Source: Streptomyces sp. ISL-12
GTDB lineage: Bacteria > Actinomycetota > Actinomycetes > Streptomycetales > Streptomycetaceae
Assembly (NCBI RefSeq): GCF_018614415.1
Contig: NZ_JAGGOO010000028.1
Span: 62,001 to 126,000, forward strand
Reading direction: 5' to 3'
DNA: 64,000 nucleotides
Each line of letters starts with the position of its first letter. Positions within the stretch are counted from its first letter, which is position 1. A program made the translations under genes and the position numbers. The notes under the pieces are model-generated. The model was not told where the DNA came from. It worked only from the letters and a program-made list of their open reading frames with translations, and did not search any database. This document shows positions 1 through 8,776 of this stretch, piece after piece.

Positions 1-618
1 CCCGTCGTGGTCGACGTGGATCCACACTCCGCCGCCCTTGTCCTCGCCCAGCGGCCGGGTGTTGTCCAGCGGGGTCGTGCCGGGCACCCGGTTGTAGTCG
101 ATGGCGACGACGTAGTCGAACGAGCCCTCCAGCGACTCACCGAGGTGCCCGGTGCCCTCGGCGGAGAAGTCCGGGTCCTGGTCGTAGGGGAGCCGGGCCC
201 ACGGGGCGGGCAGCCGTCCCCCGGCGTCGCTGAGCGTGAACACGCCGATGGGGGTGCGCAGGTCCCCGGCCTCATGGTCGCGGGTCCAGCCACGCAGCCC
301 GTTGTGCGCCGGCCACGGACCGGCGACGGCCCGCCAGCCGTGCTCGGCGTCCCGCTCGTACAGCACGACCCGGGCCCGGTTGCCGTTCTCCGTCGTGCCC
401 CGCACCACCACGGCCTGCCGGGAGGCGGCCGGGACCCGGTCGCGCAGGGCGGGCCCGACCCCGGGGAGCGGGCGGGGGGCGGTTCTCGCCGGAGGAGCAC
501 CGGGCGCGGGCGTGCTCTGCGAGGAGGAGCCGCGCGGCTCCTGGGTACAGCCGGTTCCCAGCAGGCCGGTGCACACCACGGCACCGAACGCGCACACCAG
601 CACTTTCCTCAGCGTCAT
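1..618 (-). CDS. L,D-transpeptidase-like (YkuD family) lipoprotein, partial
   Basis: Probably a cell-surface lipoprotein of the ErfK/YbiS/YkuD-like family, whose members act on or bind peptidoglycan. The first 206 codons are visible; the 3' end lies beyond the window. The ATG is at 618. Residues 1-24 form a short Arg/Lys-starting signal segment ending in LLGTGC, a slightly atypical lipobox with Cys24 as the likely lipidated residue. A Ser/Pro/Ala-rich linker follows. The segment DLRTPIGVFTLSDAGG and the later PLGEDKGGGVWIHVDHDG resemble the start of the YkuD fold in streptomycete members. The catalytic His/Cys motif would lie in the missing part, so activity cannot be judged. Confidence 0.75.
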   Translation of the reverse strand, partial: MTLRKVLVCAFGAVVCTGLLGTGCTQEPRGSSSQSTPAPGAPPARTAPRPLPGVGPALRDRVPAASRQAVVVRGTTENGNRARVVLYERDAEHGWRAVAGPWPAHNGLRGWTRDHEAGDLRTPIGVFTLSDAGGRLPAPWARLPYDQDPDFSAEGTGHLGESLEGSFDYVVAIDYNRVPGTTPLDNTRPLGEDKGGGVWIHVDHDG

Positions 619-846
619 ACCGAACTCCGCCTCCGTACGTGGACCTGATCATTGCTTGACCACTTCCGGTACGGGTTTCCCGCGGGCCGCCCCGCCTCCC
701 CCGTTCGGCGCAGACGGTGCCCCGGTGGCGGGAAGAGTTCACCCGGCCGGGACCGGCGCCCCCCGTCCGGCCGCCGACACCACACCGCGAGGAGGTACCC
801 GCCTCAGGCATCCGGCGAGCACGCCGGGACATGTCCTGGCGGCCGG

Positions 847-1623
847 TCAGGACCGGTACCGCCCGGCCAGTTCGACGCCCTGCGCGCCGAACGCGGCGAG
901 GTCGGCGTCGAAGACCCGCTGGAGCAGGCTCGCGTCCTCGACACCCGGGGCGCAGACCGTCTCCCCCAGCTCCAGGCCGCGCAGCCCGGCGGTGACCACG
1001 TCCTCGGCGGACATCCGGGGCACCGCGCTCAGGTCCAGGCCCTGCCGCTCGTGGAACTCCGTCGCCACCACACCGGGACACAGCACCTGCACCGTGACCC
1101 CCGTACCGGACAGCTCGGCGGCCAGCACCTGGGACATCGCGACCAGATGGGCCAGCGCACCGGCGTAGACCGCGCGTCGGGGCAGCTGGGACGCCGGGGC
1201 CGGGCCGCTGAACGCGATCATGCCGGCCACGTTGACGATGACCCCCTCGTCGCGGGCCAGCATGCCGGGGAGGGCGGCGCGCGTCAGCAGGGTCGGGGCG
1301 GCCACCTTGACCTGGACCAGTTCCCGGGCCTTGGCCGCGGGCAGGTCGGCGAGCGGCATGTAGTGGGCCACGCCCGCGTTGTTGACGAGCATCGTCAGGG
1401 GCTCGGTGGCACACACGTCCGCGACCGCGTCCACCCCCGCGTCGGTGGACAGGTCGGCGACCAGGGGGCGGACCTCGACGTCGGGGAACTCGGCGGCGAG
1501 CGCCTCCAGCCGGTCGGCGCGGCGGCCGACGGCCACCACGTCGTGGCCCTGGCCGGCCAGCCGCCGGGCGAAGGCCCGGCCGATGCCCGACGAGGCGCCG
1601 GTGACGAGTGCGAGCTTGTTCAT
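847..1623 (-). CDS. SDR-family oxidoreductase lacking the catalytic lysine
   Basis: A 258-residue short-chain dehydrogenase/reductase. The NAD(P)-binding motif TGASSGIG is at residues 8-15 and NNAG at 81-84, both normal. In classical SDRs the catalytic site is YxxxK; here it reads Y153-A-G-A-L157, so the lysine that lowers the Tyr pKa is a leucine (codon 1153-1155). The segment where the catalytic Ser usually sits reads NVAGMIAFSG, with Ser139 the only candidate. It may be inactive, use another chemistry or only bind cofactor. The ATG at 1623 is the natural start because the Rossmann fold begins at residue 4. The flavodoxin-like gene upstream has the same direction, 172 bases away. Confidence 0.9.
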   Translation of the reverse strand: MNKLALVTGASSGIGRAFARRLAGQGHDVVAVGRRADRLEALAAEFPDVEVRPLVADLSTDAGVDAVADVCATEPLTMLVNNAGVAHYMPLADLPAAKARELVQVKVAAPTLLTRAALPGMLARDEGVIVNVAGMIAFSGPAPASQLPRRAVYAGALAHLVAMSQVLAAELSGTGVTVQVLCPGVVATEFHERQGLDLSAVPRMSAEDVVTAGLRGLELGETVCAPGVEDASLLQRVFDADLAAFGAQGVELAGRYRS

Positions 1624-1795
1624 GGCTGCTCCTGTGTGCGGGGTGCGAGGGGCCGTGCCTTCCGGCGGGCGGCCGACTCCACGGTGGCCCACCCGCCCGG
1701 AGGCAGCCATCGCCCCCGCTGTCCTGGTACCGCCAGTGCCAGGACGGCGGACGGCCGCCCCTGCCCCACGGACCCGCGGCGCCGGCCCCGCGCGG

Positions 1796-2401
1796 TCAGG
1801 ACGGCGGAGCCGGCAGCGGCAGCGCGGCCAGGGCGCGGGCGGCGTGCACGAGGTTGGACGCCATGGCCTTGGCGGTCGACACCGACCAGTCGTGGCCGCG
1901 GTCGTCGTCGAGGAAGTCGGGTCCGGGGCCGGGACCGAGGTGCCAGTACGTCCACGACTGGCCGGGGACGGTGTAGCCGATGTCGACCAGGGCGCCGTTG
2001 ATCTCGCTGATGACGTGGTGGGCGCCGTCCTCGTTGCCGGTGACGACCACCCCGGCCACCCGGTTGTAGGCGACCGGCCGCCGCTGGTCGTCGGTCTCGC
2101 CGAGCATGGCGTCCATCCGCTCCAGCACCCGCTGGGCGACGGAGGAGGGCCGGCCCAGCCAGGTGGGGGAGGCGATGACGAGGATCTCGGCGGCGAGGAG
2201 CCTCTCGTGCACGGCGGGCCAGTCGTCACCGTCCCCCATGTCGGTCCGTACACCCGGCTTCAGGTTCAGGTCGACGGCACGCACGGTGTCCACCGTCACG
2301 CCGTGCCCCTGGAGCGAGGAGATGACGGTGGCGGCGAGGGCCTCGGTGTTCGACGGCTCGGGCGAGGGCTTGAGGGTGCAGTTGACGACGAGTGCGCGCA
2401 T
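1796..2401 (-). CDS. flavodoxin-like NAD(P)H-dependent FMN reductase family protein
   Basis: A 201-residue flavodoxin-fold protein. The N-terminus (MRALVVNCTLKPSPEPSNT) is the beta-strand plus phosphate-binding loop that holds FMN in this family, and ASPTWLGRPSSVAQRVLERM is the second flavin-contacting loop with the dimer helix. Such proteins reduce flavins, quinones or nitro compounds in the cytoplasm; the substrate cannot be told. It lies upstream of the SDR in the same direction and may be co-transcribed with it. The start at 2401 lies only 65 bases from where recognisable pyruvate carboxylase sequence begins on the other strand, so its original promoter may have been disturbed by that rearrangement. 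Confidence 0.85.
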   Translation of the reverse strand: MRALVVNCTLKPSPEPSNTEALAATVISSLQGHGVTVDTVRAVDLNLKPGVRTDMGDGDDWPAVHERLLAAEILVIASPTWLGRPSSVAQRVLERMDAMLGETDDQRRPVAYNRVAGVVVTGNEDGAHHVISEINGALVDIGYTVPGQSWTYWHLGPGPGPDFLDDDRGHDWSVSTAKAMASNLVHAARALAALPLPAPPS

Positions 2402-2466
2402 GTGCGGGAGCCTTCCCCCGACGGGGCGTCACAGGCGGGTGCGACTCCCACCCTCACCCGCCCCGG

Positions 2467-3684
2467 CGAGTGGCCCGCCTGCACCTGCACACCCACGACA
2501 CGGCGGGCGGCCAGCTCGCCACCTACCTGGCCGCCGTACGCGCCGGGGCGGACGCGGTCGACGGCGCCGTGGCGTCCATGGCCGGCACCACCTCGCAGCC
2601 GTCCCTGTCCGCGATCGTCGCCGCCACCGACCACTCCGAGCGGCCCACCGGCCTGGACCTGAGGGCCGTCGGCGACCTGGAGCCGTACTGGGAGAGCGTC
2701 CGCAAGGTCTACGCCCCCTTCGAGGCGGGCCTGGCCGCGCCGACCGGCCGCGTCTACCACCACGAGATCCCCGGCGGCCAGCTCTCCAACCTGCGCACCC
2801 AGGCCGTCGCCCTCGGCCTCGGCGACCGCTTCGAGGACATCGAGGCGATGTACGCCGCCGCCGACCGGATGCTCGGCCGCCTGGTGAAGGTCACCCCGTC
2901 GTCGAAGGTGGTCGGCGACCTGGCCCTGCACCTGGTGGGCGCCGGGGTCGACCCGGCGCGGTTCGAGGCGGACCCGGACCGGTACGACATCCCCGACTCC
3001 GTCATCGGCTTCCTCCGCGGCGAGCTGGGCACCCCGCCCGGCGGCTGGCCCGAACCGTTCCGCTCCAAGGCGCTGCGGGACCGCGCCGAGGCCGCACCGG
3101 TCACGGAACTGTCCGCCGAGGACCGCGCCGGCCTCGCCGGGAACCGGCGCACCACCCTCAACCGGCTGCTGTTCCCCGGCCCGTCCCGCGAGTTCCAGAC
3201 CCACCGGCGGACGTACGGCGACACCGGCGTCCTGGACAGCAAGGACTTCTTCTACGGGCTGCGGCCGGGCACGGAGTACACCGTCGACCTCGAACCCGGC
3301 GTACGGCTGCTCATCGAGCTCCAGGCGATCGGCGAGGCCGACGAGCGGGGCATGCGGACCGTGATGGCCGGTCTCAACGGGCAGTTGCGGCCGATCCAGG
3401 TCCGGGACCGGGCGGCGGCCTCCGACGTCCCGGTGACCGAGAAGGCCGACCGGAGCGACCCCGGGCAGGTCGCGGCGCCGTTCGCCGGTGTGGTGACCCT
3501 CGCGGTCGCCGAGGGCGACCAGGTGGCGGCCGGGGCCACGGTGGCCAGCATCGAGGCGATGAAGATGGAGGCGGCGATCACCGCGCCCCGGGCGGGCACG
3601 GTGACCAGGCTGGCCGTCCACCGCGTCCAGCAGGTCGAGGGCGGGGATCTGCTGGTGCAGCTGGAGCCGGAGCCCCGCGGCTAG
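2467..3684 (+). pseudogene. pyc: pyruvate carboxylase, C-terminal remnant
   Basis: About 400 codons matching the C-terminal third of pyruvate carboxylase, an enzyme of roughly 1,120 residues. Recognisable sequence starts abruptly at RLHLHTHDTAGGQ (about 2467), inside the carboxyltransferase domain, and continues through YHHEIPGGQLSNLR, KDFFYGLRPG and the biotinyl domain with intact EAMKMEA. It stops with TAG at 3682-3684. The biotin carboxylase domain and most of the carboxyltransferase domain are absent. The frame remains open upstream to a GTG at 2392, but that part has no similarity and no ribosome site I recognise. It cannot carboxylate pyruvate. The clean frame and preserved lysine suggest a recent truncation. 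Confidence 0.9.
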
Positions 3685-4568
3685 GCGTCGACGGGTACGC
3701 CGAGCCGGCCCGCCACGGCGGTGAGGGTCTCGCCCAGCGGGAGCGCGACCCGGGTGACGGCGTGCCGGTCGCCCCGGGTCGGGTCCAGGTTGACGATCAG
3801 CACCGGCGTGCCGGCCTCGGCCGCCTGCCGGACGAACCGCAGCCCGGACATCACCGTCAGGGAGGAGCCCAGCACCAGCAGGGAGGCCGCCGCGCGGACC
3901 AGCGCACGGCAGTGCTCGACCCGCCGAGGCTGCACGGCCTCCCCGAAGAACACCACGTCGGGCTTGAGGACGCCGCCGCAGACCGCGCACGGCACCACGC
4001 GGAAGTCCCCGACCTGGTCGTCGGTGAGGTCGGCGTCCCCGTCGGGGTTGATGTGGGCGGCCACCGGCGCGAAGTCCGGGTTGGCCGCCGCCAGCCGCCG
4101 GGCGAGTTCCCGGCGCGGGCTGAGGTCGCCGCAGGACAGGCAGACGACCCGGTCCAGGCTGCCGTGGAGCTCCACGACCCCCTCGCTGCCGGCGGCCTGG
4201 TGCAGGCCGTCGACGTTCTGGGTGATCACGCCCGACAGCAGGCCCCGCCGCCCGAACGCGGCCACGGCCCGGTGCCCGGCGTTGGGGCGGGCCCGGCCGA
4301 AGGTGCGCCAGCCCAGGTGACTGCGGGCCCAGTACCGGCGCCGGGCCTGAGCGTCGCCGGTGAAGTCCTGGTAGGTCATCGGGGTGTGCCGGCTCAGGCT
4401 CCCGCCCTCGCCCCGGTAGTCGGGGATGCCCGACTCCGTGGAGATCCCCGCCCCGCTGAGCACCAGCACACCGCCGGCGCCCAGCGCCTCGGCGACCGGC
4501 TCCGGGTCGGTGGTGCCCGGCGGCAGGTCCTCGGTGGGGGTCCAGCTCAGGGTGGGGCGCATGCGCAT
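3681..4568 (-). CDS. Sir2-family NAD-dependent protein deacylase (sirtuin)
   Basis: A 295-residue sirtuin, which removes acyl groups from protein lysines using NAD. Residues 39-53 hold the NAD-binding GAGISTESGIPDYRG, 116-120 TQNVD, and His135 in ELHGS is the general base. Four zinc ligands are present as C143xxC146 and C194xxC197. GSSLTVMSG and NLDPTRGD complete the Rossmann fold. Two ATG codons, at 4568 and 4562, are possible starts. Its stop codon overlaps the stop of the pyruvate carboxylase remnant on the opposite strand, so the genes converge with no spacer. Nothing in the sequence identifies its target protein. Confidence 0.95.
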   Translation of the reverse strand: MRMRPTLSWTPTEDLPPGTTDPEPVAEALGAGGVLVLSGAGISTESGIPDYRGEGGSLSRHTPMTYQDFTGDAQARRRYWARSHLGWRTFGRARPNAGHRAVAAFGRRGLLSGVITQNVDGLHQAAGSEGVVELHGSLDRVVCLSCGDLSPRRELARRLAAANPDFAPVAAHINPDGDADLTDDQVGDFRVVPCAVCGGVLKPDVVFFGEAVQPRRVEHCRALVRAAASLLVLGSSLTVMSGLRFVRQAAEAGTPVLIVNLDPTRGDRHAVTRVALPLGETLTAVAGRLGVPVDA

Positions 4569-4701
4569 GCCGCAAGGGTACGGAACCGGCGCGGACGCGC
4601 GACGCCGTGCGGAACGGCTCCGGCCCGGACCTCGGCGAGGACGTGGCCGCCCGGTCACGGCCGGCGACCGGGCGAACGGGCGGGCCGGACCGGCGACCGG
4701 G

Positions 4702-5100
4702 TCAGTGGGCGGGCGGGACGAACTCCGGCTGGTCCAGCAGCCGCAGCCAGCTCCCGTCGGGCTGCCGCCGGACGACCTGCGCGCGGGCGCCGGTCCCGTC
4801 CTTCGGCGGCGTGGCGGTGAGGGCGATGTCACCGTCGACGCCGACCAGGGTCGGCAGCGGCGGCTCCGGCTCGAAGCGGGGCCGGCCGGACAGCACCTTC
4901 TCCCACAGCGCGCGGATCGCCTCCCGGCCCACGGTCACCTCACCGGGCGGGTAGGCCAGCACCGCGTCCTCCTCGTAGAGCGCGGCGACCCCGGCGGCGT
5001 CGCCGGCGTTGGACCGCTCGACGAACAGCCGGGTGATGTCCTCGGGCCGCACGGCCTTCTCGTACCTCTCGTACGCGTACTCGTGCTCGTACTCCGCCAC
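4702..5100 (-). CDS. SnoaL-like / NTF2-fold protein
   Basis: A 132-residue protein of the NTF2-like superfamily (nuclear-transport-factor-2 fold, SnoaL/SgcJ-like). After a charged, Tyr/Glu-rich N-terminus come ITRLFVERSNAGDAAGVAALYEEDAVLAYPPG and a typical 'REAIRALWEKVL' helix, then the beta-sheet that forms the small-molecule pocket. Members range from enzymes to unknown binding proteins, so no reaction can be assigned. The gene is divergent from the LysR gene at 5198, with 97 bases between, an arrangement in which the LysR protein often controls its neighbour. Confidence 0.8.
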   Translation of the reverse strand: MAEYEHEYAYERYEKAVRPEDITRLFVERSNAGDAAGVAALYEEDAVLAYPPGEVTVGREAIRALWEKVLSGRPRFEPEPPLPTLVGVDGDIALTATPPKDGTGARAQVVRRQPDGSWLRLLDQPEFVPPAH

Positions 5101-5173
5101 GACTTCCTCCTGACCTCGAATTCCGTGCTGTCCAGCCTGTCCGTCCGCCGATCAGAAGTCCAACAGATGGTTC

Positions 5174-5188
5174 TTCTCGAAACTAGAA
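5174..5188. promoter_or_regulatory. possible LysR-type operator (T-N11-A)
   Basis: TTCTCGAAACTAGAA lies between the divergent SnoaL-like gene and the lysR gene, 9 bases before the lysR ATG. It has the T-N11-A form and imperfect dyad symmetry (TTCT...AGAA) expected for a LysR-type binding site. Seen directly; function inferred from position. Confidence 0.4.
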
Positions 5189-5197
5189 TCACCACTC

Positions 5198-6103
5198 ATG
5201 GAACTGAGGCAGTTGGAGTACTTCGTCGCGGTCGCCGAGGAGCGGAACTTCACCCGGGCCGCCGAGCGCGTGCACATCAGCCAGTCCGGGGTCAGCGCCC
5301 AGATCCGCCGGCTGGAACGGGAACTCGGCGCCGAGCTGTTCGACCGGTCCGCGCGCACCGCCACCCTCACCGTTGCGGGGAAGGCGGCGCTGGAGCACGC
5401 CCGCGCCGCACTCGCCGCGGCCGGGGCGGTCGGCCGCGCGGTGGGGGAGGTGACCGGTCTGGTCCGGGGCCGGCTGACCGTCGGCATGGTCATCGGCTGC
5501 ACCCTCACCCCGCTGTTCGACGCGCTCGCCGCGTTCCACCGGGCCCACCCGGGGGTGGAGATCTCGCTCCTGGAGGACAACTCCGACCGGCTCGTCGAGG
5601 GGGTGCGCGACGGCACCCTCGACCTGGCGCTGGTCGGCACCGCGACCGCCACCCCGGACGGACTGGAGGCCCTGACGATCCTCAGCGAGCGGCTCGTCGC
5701 GGCGGTCCCGGCCGGACACCCCCTCGCGGACCGGAGCCGGGTCACGCTGGACGCCCTGGTGACCCATCCGATCGTCTGCATGCCGCCCGGCACGGGCCTG
5801 CGCACCGCGTTCGACCGGGCCTGCGCCGCGCACCACCTCGAGCCCTCGATCGTGCTGGAGGCGGGTGCCGCCGATGCCGTCGCCGACCTCGCCGCCCGCG
5901 GACTGGGCGTCGCCGTGCTCAGCGAATCGATGGCCGAGGGCCACCGTCCCCGGCTGACCGCCCGCGCCGTGGACGGCCTCGACACACCGGCGCTGCTCGC
6001 CCTGGTCTGGAAGAACGCGCCCCACCCCGCGGTGCGGGAGATGCTGGCACACAGCCGACGCGCCTTCGCCGGGCCGGGGTCCGGCCAGGACTCAATCGCA
6101 TGA
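5198..6103 (+). CDS. LysR family transcriptional regulator
   Basis: A 301-residue LysR-type regulator. The winged helix-turn-helix is at the N-terminus (MELRQLEYFVAVAEERNFTRAAERVHISQSGVSAQIRRLE region), followed by a linker helix and the two-lobed effector domain (GRLTVGMV..., LALVGTATATPDG...). Length and layout are normal. It points away from the SnoaL-like gene at 4702-5100, its most likely target along with itself. The next gene downstream is 409 bases away and belongs to the conservon, so the regulator is probably transcribed alone. Confidence 0.93.
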   Translation: MELRQLEYFVAVAEERNFTRAAERVHISQSGVSAQIRRLERELGAELFDRSARTATLTVAGKAALEHARAALAAAGAVGRAVGEVTGLVRGRLTVGMVIGCTLTPLFDALAAFHRAHPGVEISLLEDNSDRLVEGVRDGTLDLALVGTATATPDGLEALTILSERLVAAVPAGHPLADRSRVTLDALVTHPIVCMPPGTGLRTAFDRACAAHHLEPSIVLEAGAADAVADLAARGLGVAVLSESMAEGHRPRLTARAVDGLDTPALLALVWKNAPHPAVREMLAHSRRAFAGPGSGQDSIA

Positions 6104-6512
6104 ATGTGCGGTTGTGATGTGGAGGTCTTGAGGTGATCGGACAGCGGGAGCGTCATGAGTTGGCCGGAAAGTGCTCACCTGTTCGCAGTTCCTATGTTTT
6201 GAAGAAACGGTCATCCTTCCGTCGGGGCGCCGTCGACTTGCCCGTCCGGGCCGCTGAACAGCCAAGCAGCACAAGGAGTTTGAGCGCCTCATTCATTACC
6301 ACGGCGAGATCAGTCGACCGCACGTTCGGGCCGAAATCGATTGCTGGGCGGAGTGCGTGGATAGTCAGATCTCGGGACGCGACGGGTTGACTACCATGTG
6401 CCCGTACCTGGTCCGGAAGATCGCCGTCCTCTTGGGGGCCGCTTCCTGACCCGTGACCGCCGTGTGTGTCGGTCGACCGTTTCTCCTGCTCTCCATCCCG
6501 AGGGACCGCGGA
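6104..6512. other. 409-base non-coding leader before the conservon
   Basis: No convincing gene. The stretch is visibly less GC-rich than its neighbours, particularly 6180-6400, as expected of a promoter region. A TTGACT hexamer at 6387-6392 is a possible -35 element but no good -10 box lies at the right distance. The purine-rich GAGGGA at 6500-6505 is a good ribosome site for the ATG at 6513. Confidence 0.5.
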
Positions 6513-8249
6513 ATGTCAGTGCCTGCACCATCCAGCCAGCGCCGGTCGGCGAAGGCCCCCCGAGCCGTCCCGGTCGTGCCCGCGGCCGTCCTGGTGGTGA
6601 GCGCGGCGGCCGCCGGCGCGGCCGTCGCCGCGGCGCCGGCCGGAGCCGGCACCTGGCCGCTGGCCGCGATGCTCGGCGCCTGGCTCTGCCTCGCCGTCAC
6701 GGTCGTGGTCAGCACGCTGTCGATCCGGCGCGCCCGCCGGGCCGGCCTGCGGCAGAGCGACGACGTCACCCAGGCCAGGGCGCAGTTGGCGCAGATCGCC
6801 GCCGAGTCCGCGCACCTGGTCAGCGTCACCCTCCCCGCCGTCGCCAAGCGGCTGCGGGACGGAACGACCGCGCAGGACGCCCTGGCCCAGGTGACCAGCC
6901 CCTCCGATCCGCAGCTGCGCCAGCTCGCGCACACCTTCGTCGCCGAGGTGGAGGAGGCCGTACGGCTCGCCGTCGCCTATGACGCCGAACGGCGCCAGGC
7001 CGCCGACGAGTCGGGCCGCATATCGGCCGAACTGGAGCGGCTGACCGACGAGTTGCTGCCCGCCGCGGTGGCCAGGCTGCGCGAGGGACAGTCCGCCGAC
7101 ACCGTGCTCGGCGAGCTCGACTGGCCGCGCACCCCGGCGGTCCGGGCGCCCGCTGAATCGTTCGTCCGTGAACTCGCCCACAGCGAGCGCCGCGCCGCCG
7201 CCGCCCAGGCCGCCTCCGCGAAGGCGCTCAGCCGGGTCCAGGCCAAGGCGGTCAGCATGCTCGCCGACCTCCGCGAGATGCAGGAGCGGCACGGCGAGGA
7301 GGTCTTCGGCGACCTGCTGAAGCTGGACCACAGCACCTCGCAGCTCGGCCTGATGACCGACCGGCTGGCCCTGCTCATGGGCGGCCGTTCCAGCCGCGCC
7401 TGGAACAAGCCCATCGTCATGGAGTCCATCCTGCGCGGCGCCGTCGGCCGGATCGCCGCCTACCAGCGGGTGCGCCTGCACTGCTCCACCACGGCCGCCG
7501 TCACCGGGTTCGCGGCCGAGGGCGTGATGCACCTGCTCGCCGAACTGATGGACAACGCGGCCAACTTCTCGCCGCCGATCGACGAGGTCAACGTCTACGT
7601 CGAGGAGCGCAGCGCCGGCATCGTCGTCACCATCGAGGACAGCGGCCTGAAGATGGCCGCCGCGGCCATGCGCCGGGCCGAGGAGTCGGTGGCCGGCCGC
7701 ATGACCGACCTCGCCTCCCTCCAGGGCACCCGGCTCGGCCTCGCGGTCGTGGGGCGGCTGGCCGTCAAGTACGGCATCAGCGTCAACTACCGCCCCTCCT
7801 CCCGCGGCGGCACCGGCGTCGTCGTCCTGCTGCCCCGCCAGCTCCTCGCCCAGCAGCGGGAACCCGCCCCCGTCGGCGCCCAGGGCCGCCCCGCCGCGCC
7901 GGCCCCCGCTCCCGCGGCCCCGGCCCCGGCCCCCGTCGCGCCCCCGGCACCCCGTCCCGCCCCCGTCGAGCCCGCCGCACCCCGCGCCGGCCTTCCCGGG
8001 CCGGCGGACGCGCCCGACAACACGCCGAACGGGCTGCCCGTCCGCACCCCCGGCCGCACCATGGCGGAGGCCGAACGCGAGCGGGAGCAGCGCCGCGGCG
8101 GCGACAGCACCGAGGACGGCGCACCGGACCGGGAGCGTCCCGCCGTACGCGACGCCGGTTCCCGCTTCGGCGCCTTCCACCGCGCCCGCCGGTCCGGCCG
8201 GGAGGCCGCCGGACCCGGTGCCCGGCCCGAGCCACCGGCCGCCCCGTAG
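6513..8249 (+). CDS. conservon sensor histidine kinase-like protein (CvnA type)
   Basis: First gene of the conservon. From the ATG at 6513 (GAGGGA 8 bases upstream; an in-frame GTG at 6453 is less likely) the protein has 578 residues. Two membrane helices near residues 20-42 and 48-69 leave almost no external loop, so there is no outside sensor domain. A coiled region and a kinase-like core follow: LDHSTSQLGLMTDRLALL, N-box LLAELMDNAANFSPP, then EDSGLKM (a degenerate G1 box) and GTRLGLAVVGRLA (G2). The tail is Pro/Ala-rich and then charged. In S. coelicolor such proteins (for example RarA) associate with CvnB-D at the membrane; kinase activity is uncertain. Confidence 0.92.
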   Translation: MSVPAPSSQRRSAKAPRAVPVVPAAVLVVSAAAAGAAVAAAPAGAGTWPLAAMLGAWLCLAVTVVVSTLSIRRARRAGLRQSDDVTQARAQLAQIAAESAHLVSVTLPAVAKRLRDGTTAQDALAQVTSPSDPQLRQLAHTFVAEVEEAVRLAVAYDAERRQAADESGRISAELERLTDELLPAAVARLREGQSADTVLGELDWPRTPAVRAPAESFVRELAHSERRAAAAQAASAKALSRVQAKAVSMLADLREMQERHGEEVFGDLLKLDHSTSQLGLMTDRLALLMGGRSSRAWNKPIVMESILRGAVGRIAAYQRVRLHCSTTAAVTGFAAEGVMHLLAELMDNAANFSPPIDEVNVYVEERSAGIVVTIEDSGLKMAAAAMRRAEESVAGRMTDLASLQGTRLGLAVVGRLAVKYGISVNYRPSSRGGTGVVVLLPRQLLAQQREPAPVGAQGRPAAPAPAPAAPAPAPVAPPAPRPAPVEPAAPRAGLPGPADAPDNTPNGLPVRTPGRTMAEAEREREQRRGGDSTEDGAPDRERPAVRDAGSRFGAFHRARRSGREAAGPGARPEPPAAP

Positions 8250-8317
8250 CGCCCGCCTCCAGGCCTCGGCTCCCTTTACCCCCCCGCTTGAGTACGTGAG
8301 ATTGGAGGAACGGGCCG

Positions 8318-8776
8318 GTGACCGGTCAGCCGGGCACCCACCGTCCCATCACCACCATGCAGACCACCGACAACAGCCTCACCTGGCTTCTGCAGAACCT
8401 TCTGGAGCGCACCCCGGGAACCCGGCACGCCCTCGTCCTGTCCCGGGACGGACTGAAGCTGTGCTGGTCCGACCACCTCACCCTGGACCGGGCGGACCAG
8501 CTGGCGGCGATCTGTTCGGGCATCCAGGCGCTCGCCCAGGGCGCCTCCGTGGAGTTCGGCGACGGAACCGGGGGAGTGCGCCACTCCATGACCGAGTTCC
8601 ACGGCGGCCTGCTCTTCATCGTCGAGGCCGGGGAGGGCGCCCACCTCGCGGTCGTCGCCGAGGAGAACGCCGACCCCGGCGTGGTCGGCCACCAGATGAC
8701 CGAACTGGTCGAGCAGATCGGCGAACACCTGCGGGCCGAGCCCCGCCAGCCCCTCCCAGGGGGTGCCGTCTCATGA
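8318..8776 (+). CDS. roadblock/LC7-domain protein (CvnB type)
   Basis: A 152-residue roadblock/LC7 protein, a family that regulates small GTPases. The GTG at 8318 is chosen because GGAGG lies 9 bases before it; an internal ATG at 8357 would give a shorter form. Sequence such as LTWLLQNLLERTPGTRHALVLSRDGLKL and the central FHGGLLFIVEAGEGAHLAVVAEENADPGVVGHQM follow the alternating helix-strand pattern of the fold. Its stop overlaps the start of the next gene (ATGA), showing translational coupling. Confidence 0.93.
   Translation: MTGQPGTHRPITTMQTTDNSLTWLLQNLLERTPGTRHALVLSRDGLKLCWSDHLTLDRADQLAAICSGIQALAQGASVEFGDGTGGVRHSMTEFHGGLLFIVEAGEGAHLAVVAEENADPGVVGHQMTELVEQIGEHLRAEPRQPLPGGAVS

Noticed and set aside
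2392..2466. A true N-terminus for the pyruvate carboxylase fragment
   Set aside because: The 25 codons are open but unrelated to the enzyme and have no recognisable ribosome site; they overlap the start of the flavodoxin-like gene.
2106..4820. A 904-codon + strand frame crossing several genes
   Set aside because: It is the shadow of the pyruvate carboxylase remnant and the sirtuin in another frame; composition is Arg/Pro/Gly only.
6362..6393. TAGTCA...TGACTA inverted repeat as operator of the conservon
   Set aside because: The 6-bp arms are 20 bases apart and may be chance; there is no supporting promoter spacing.
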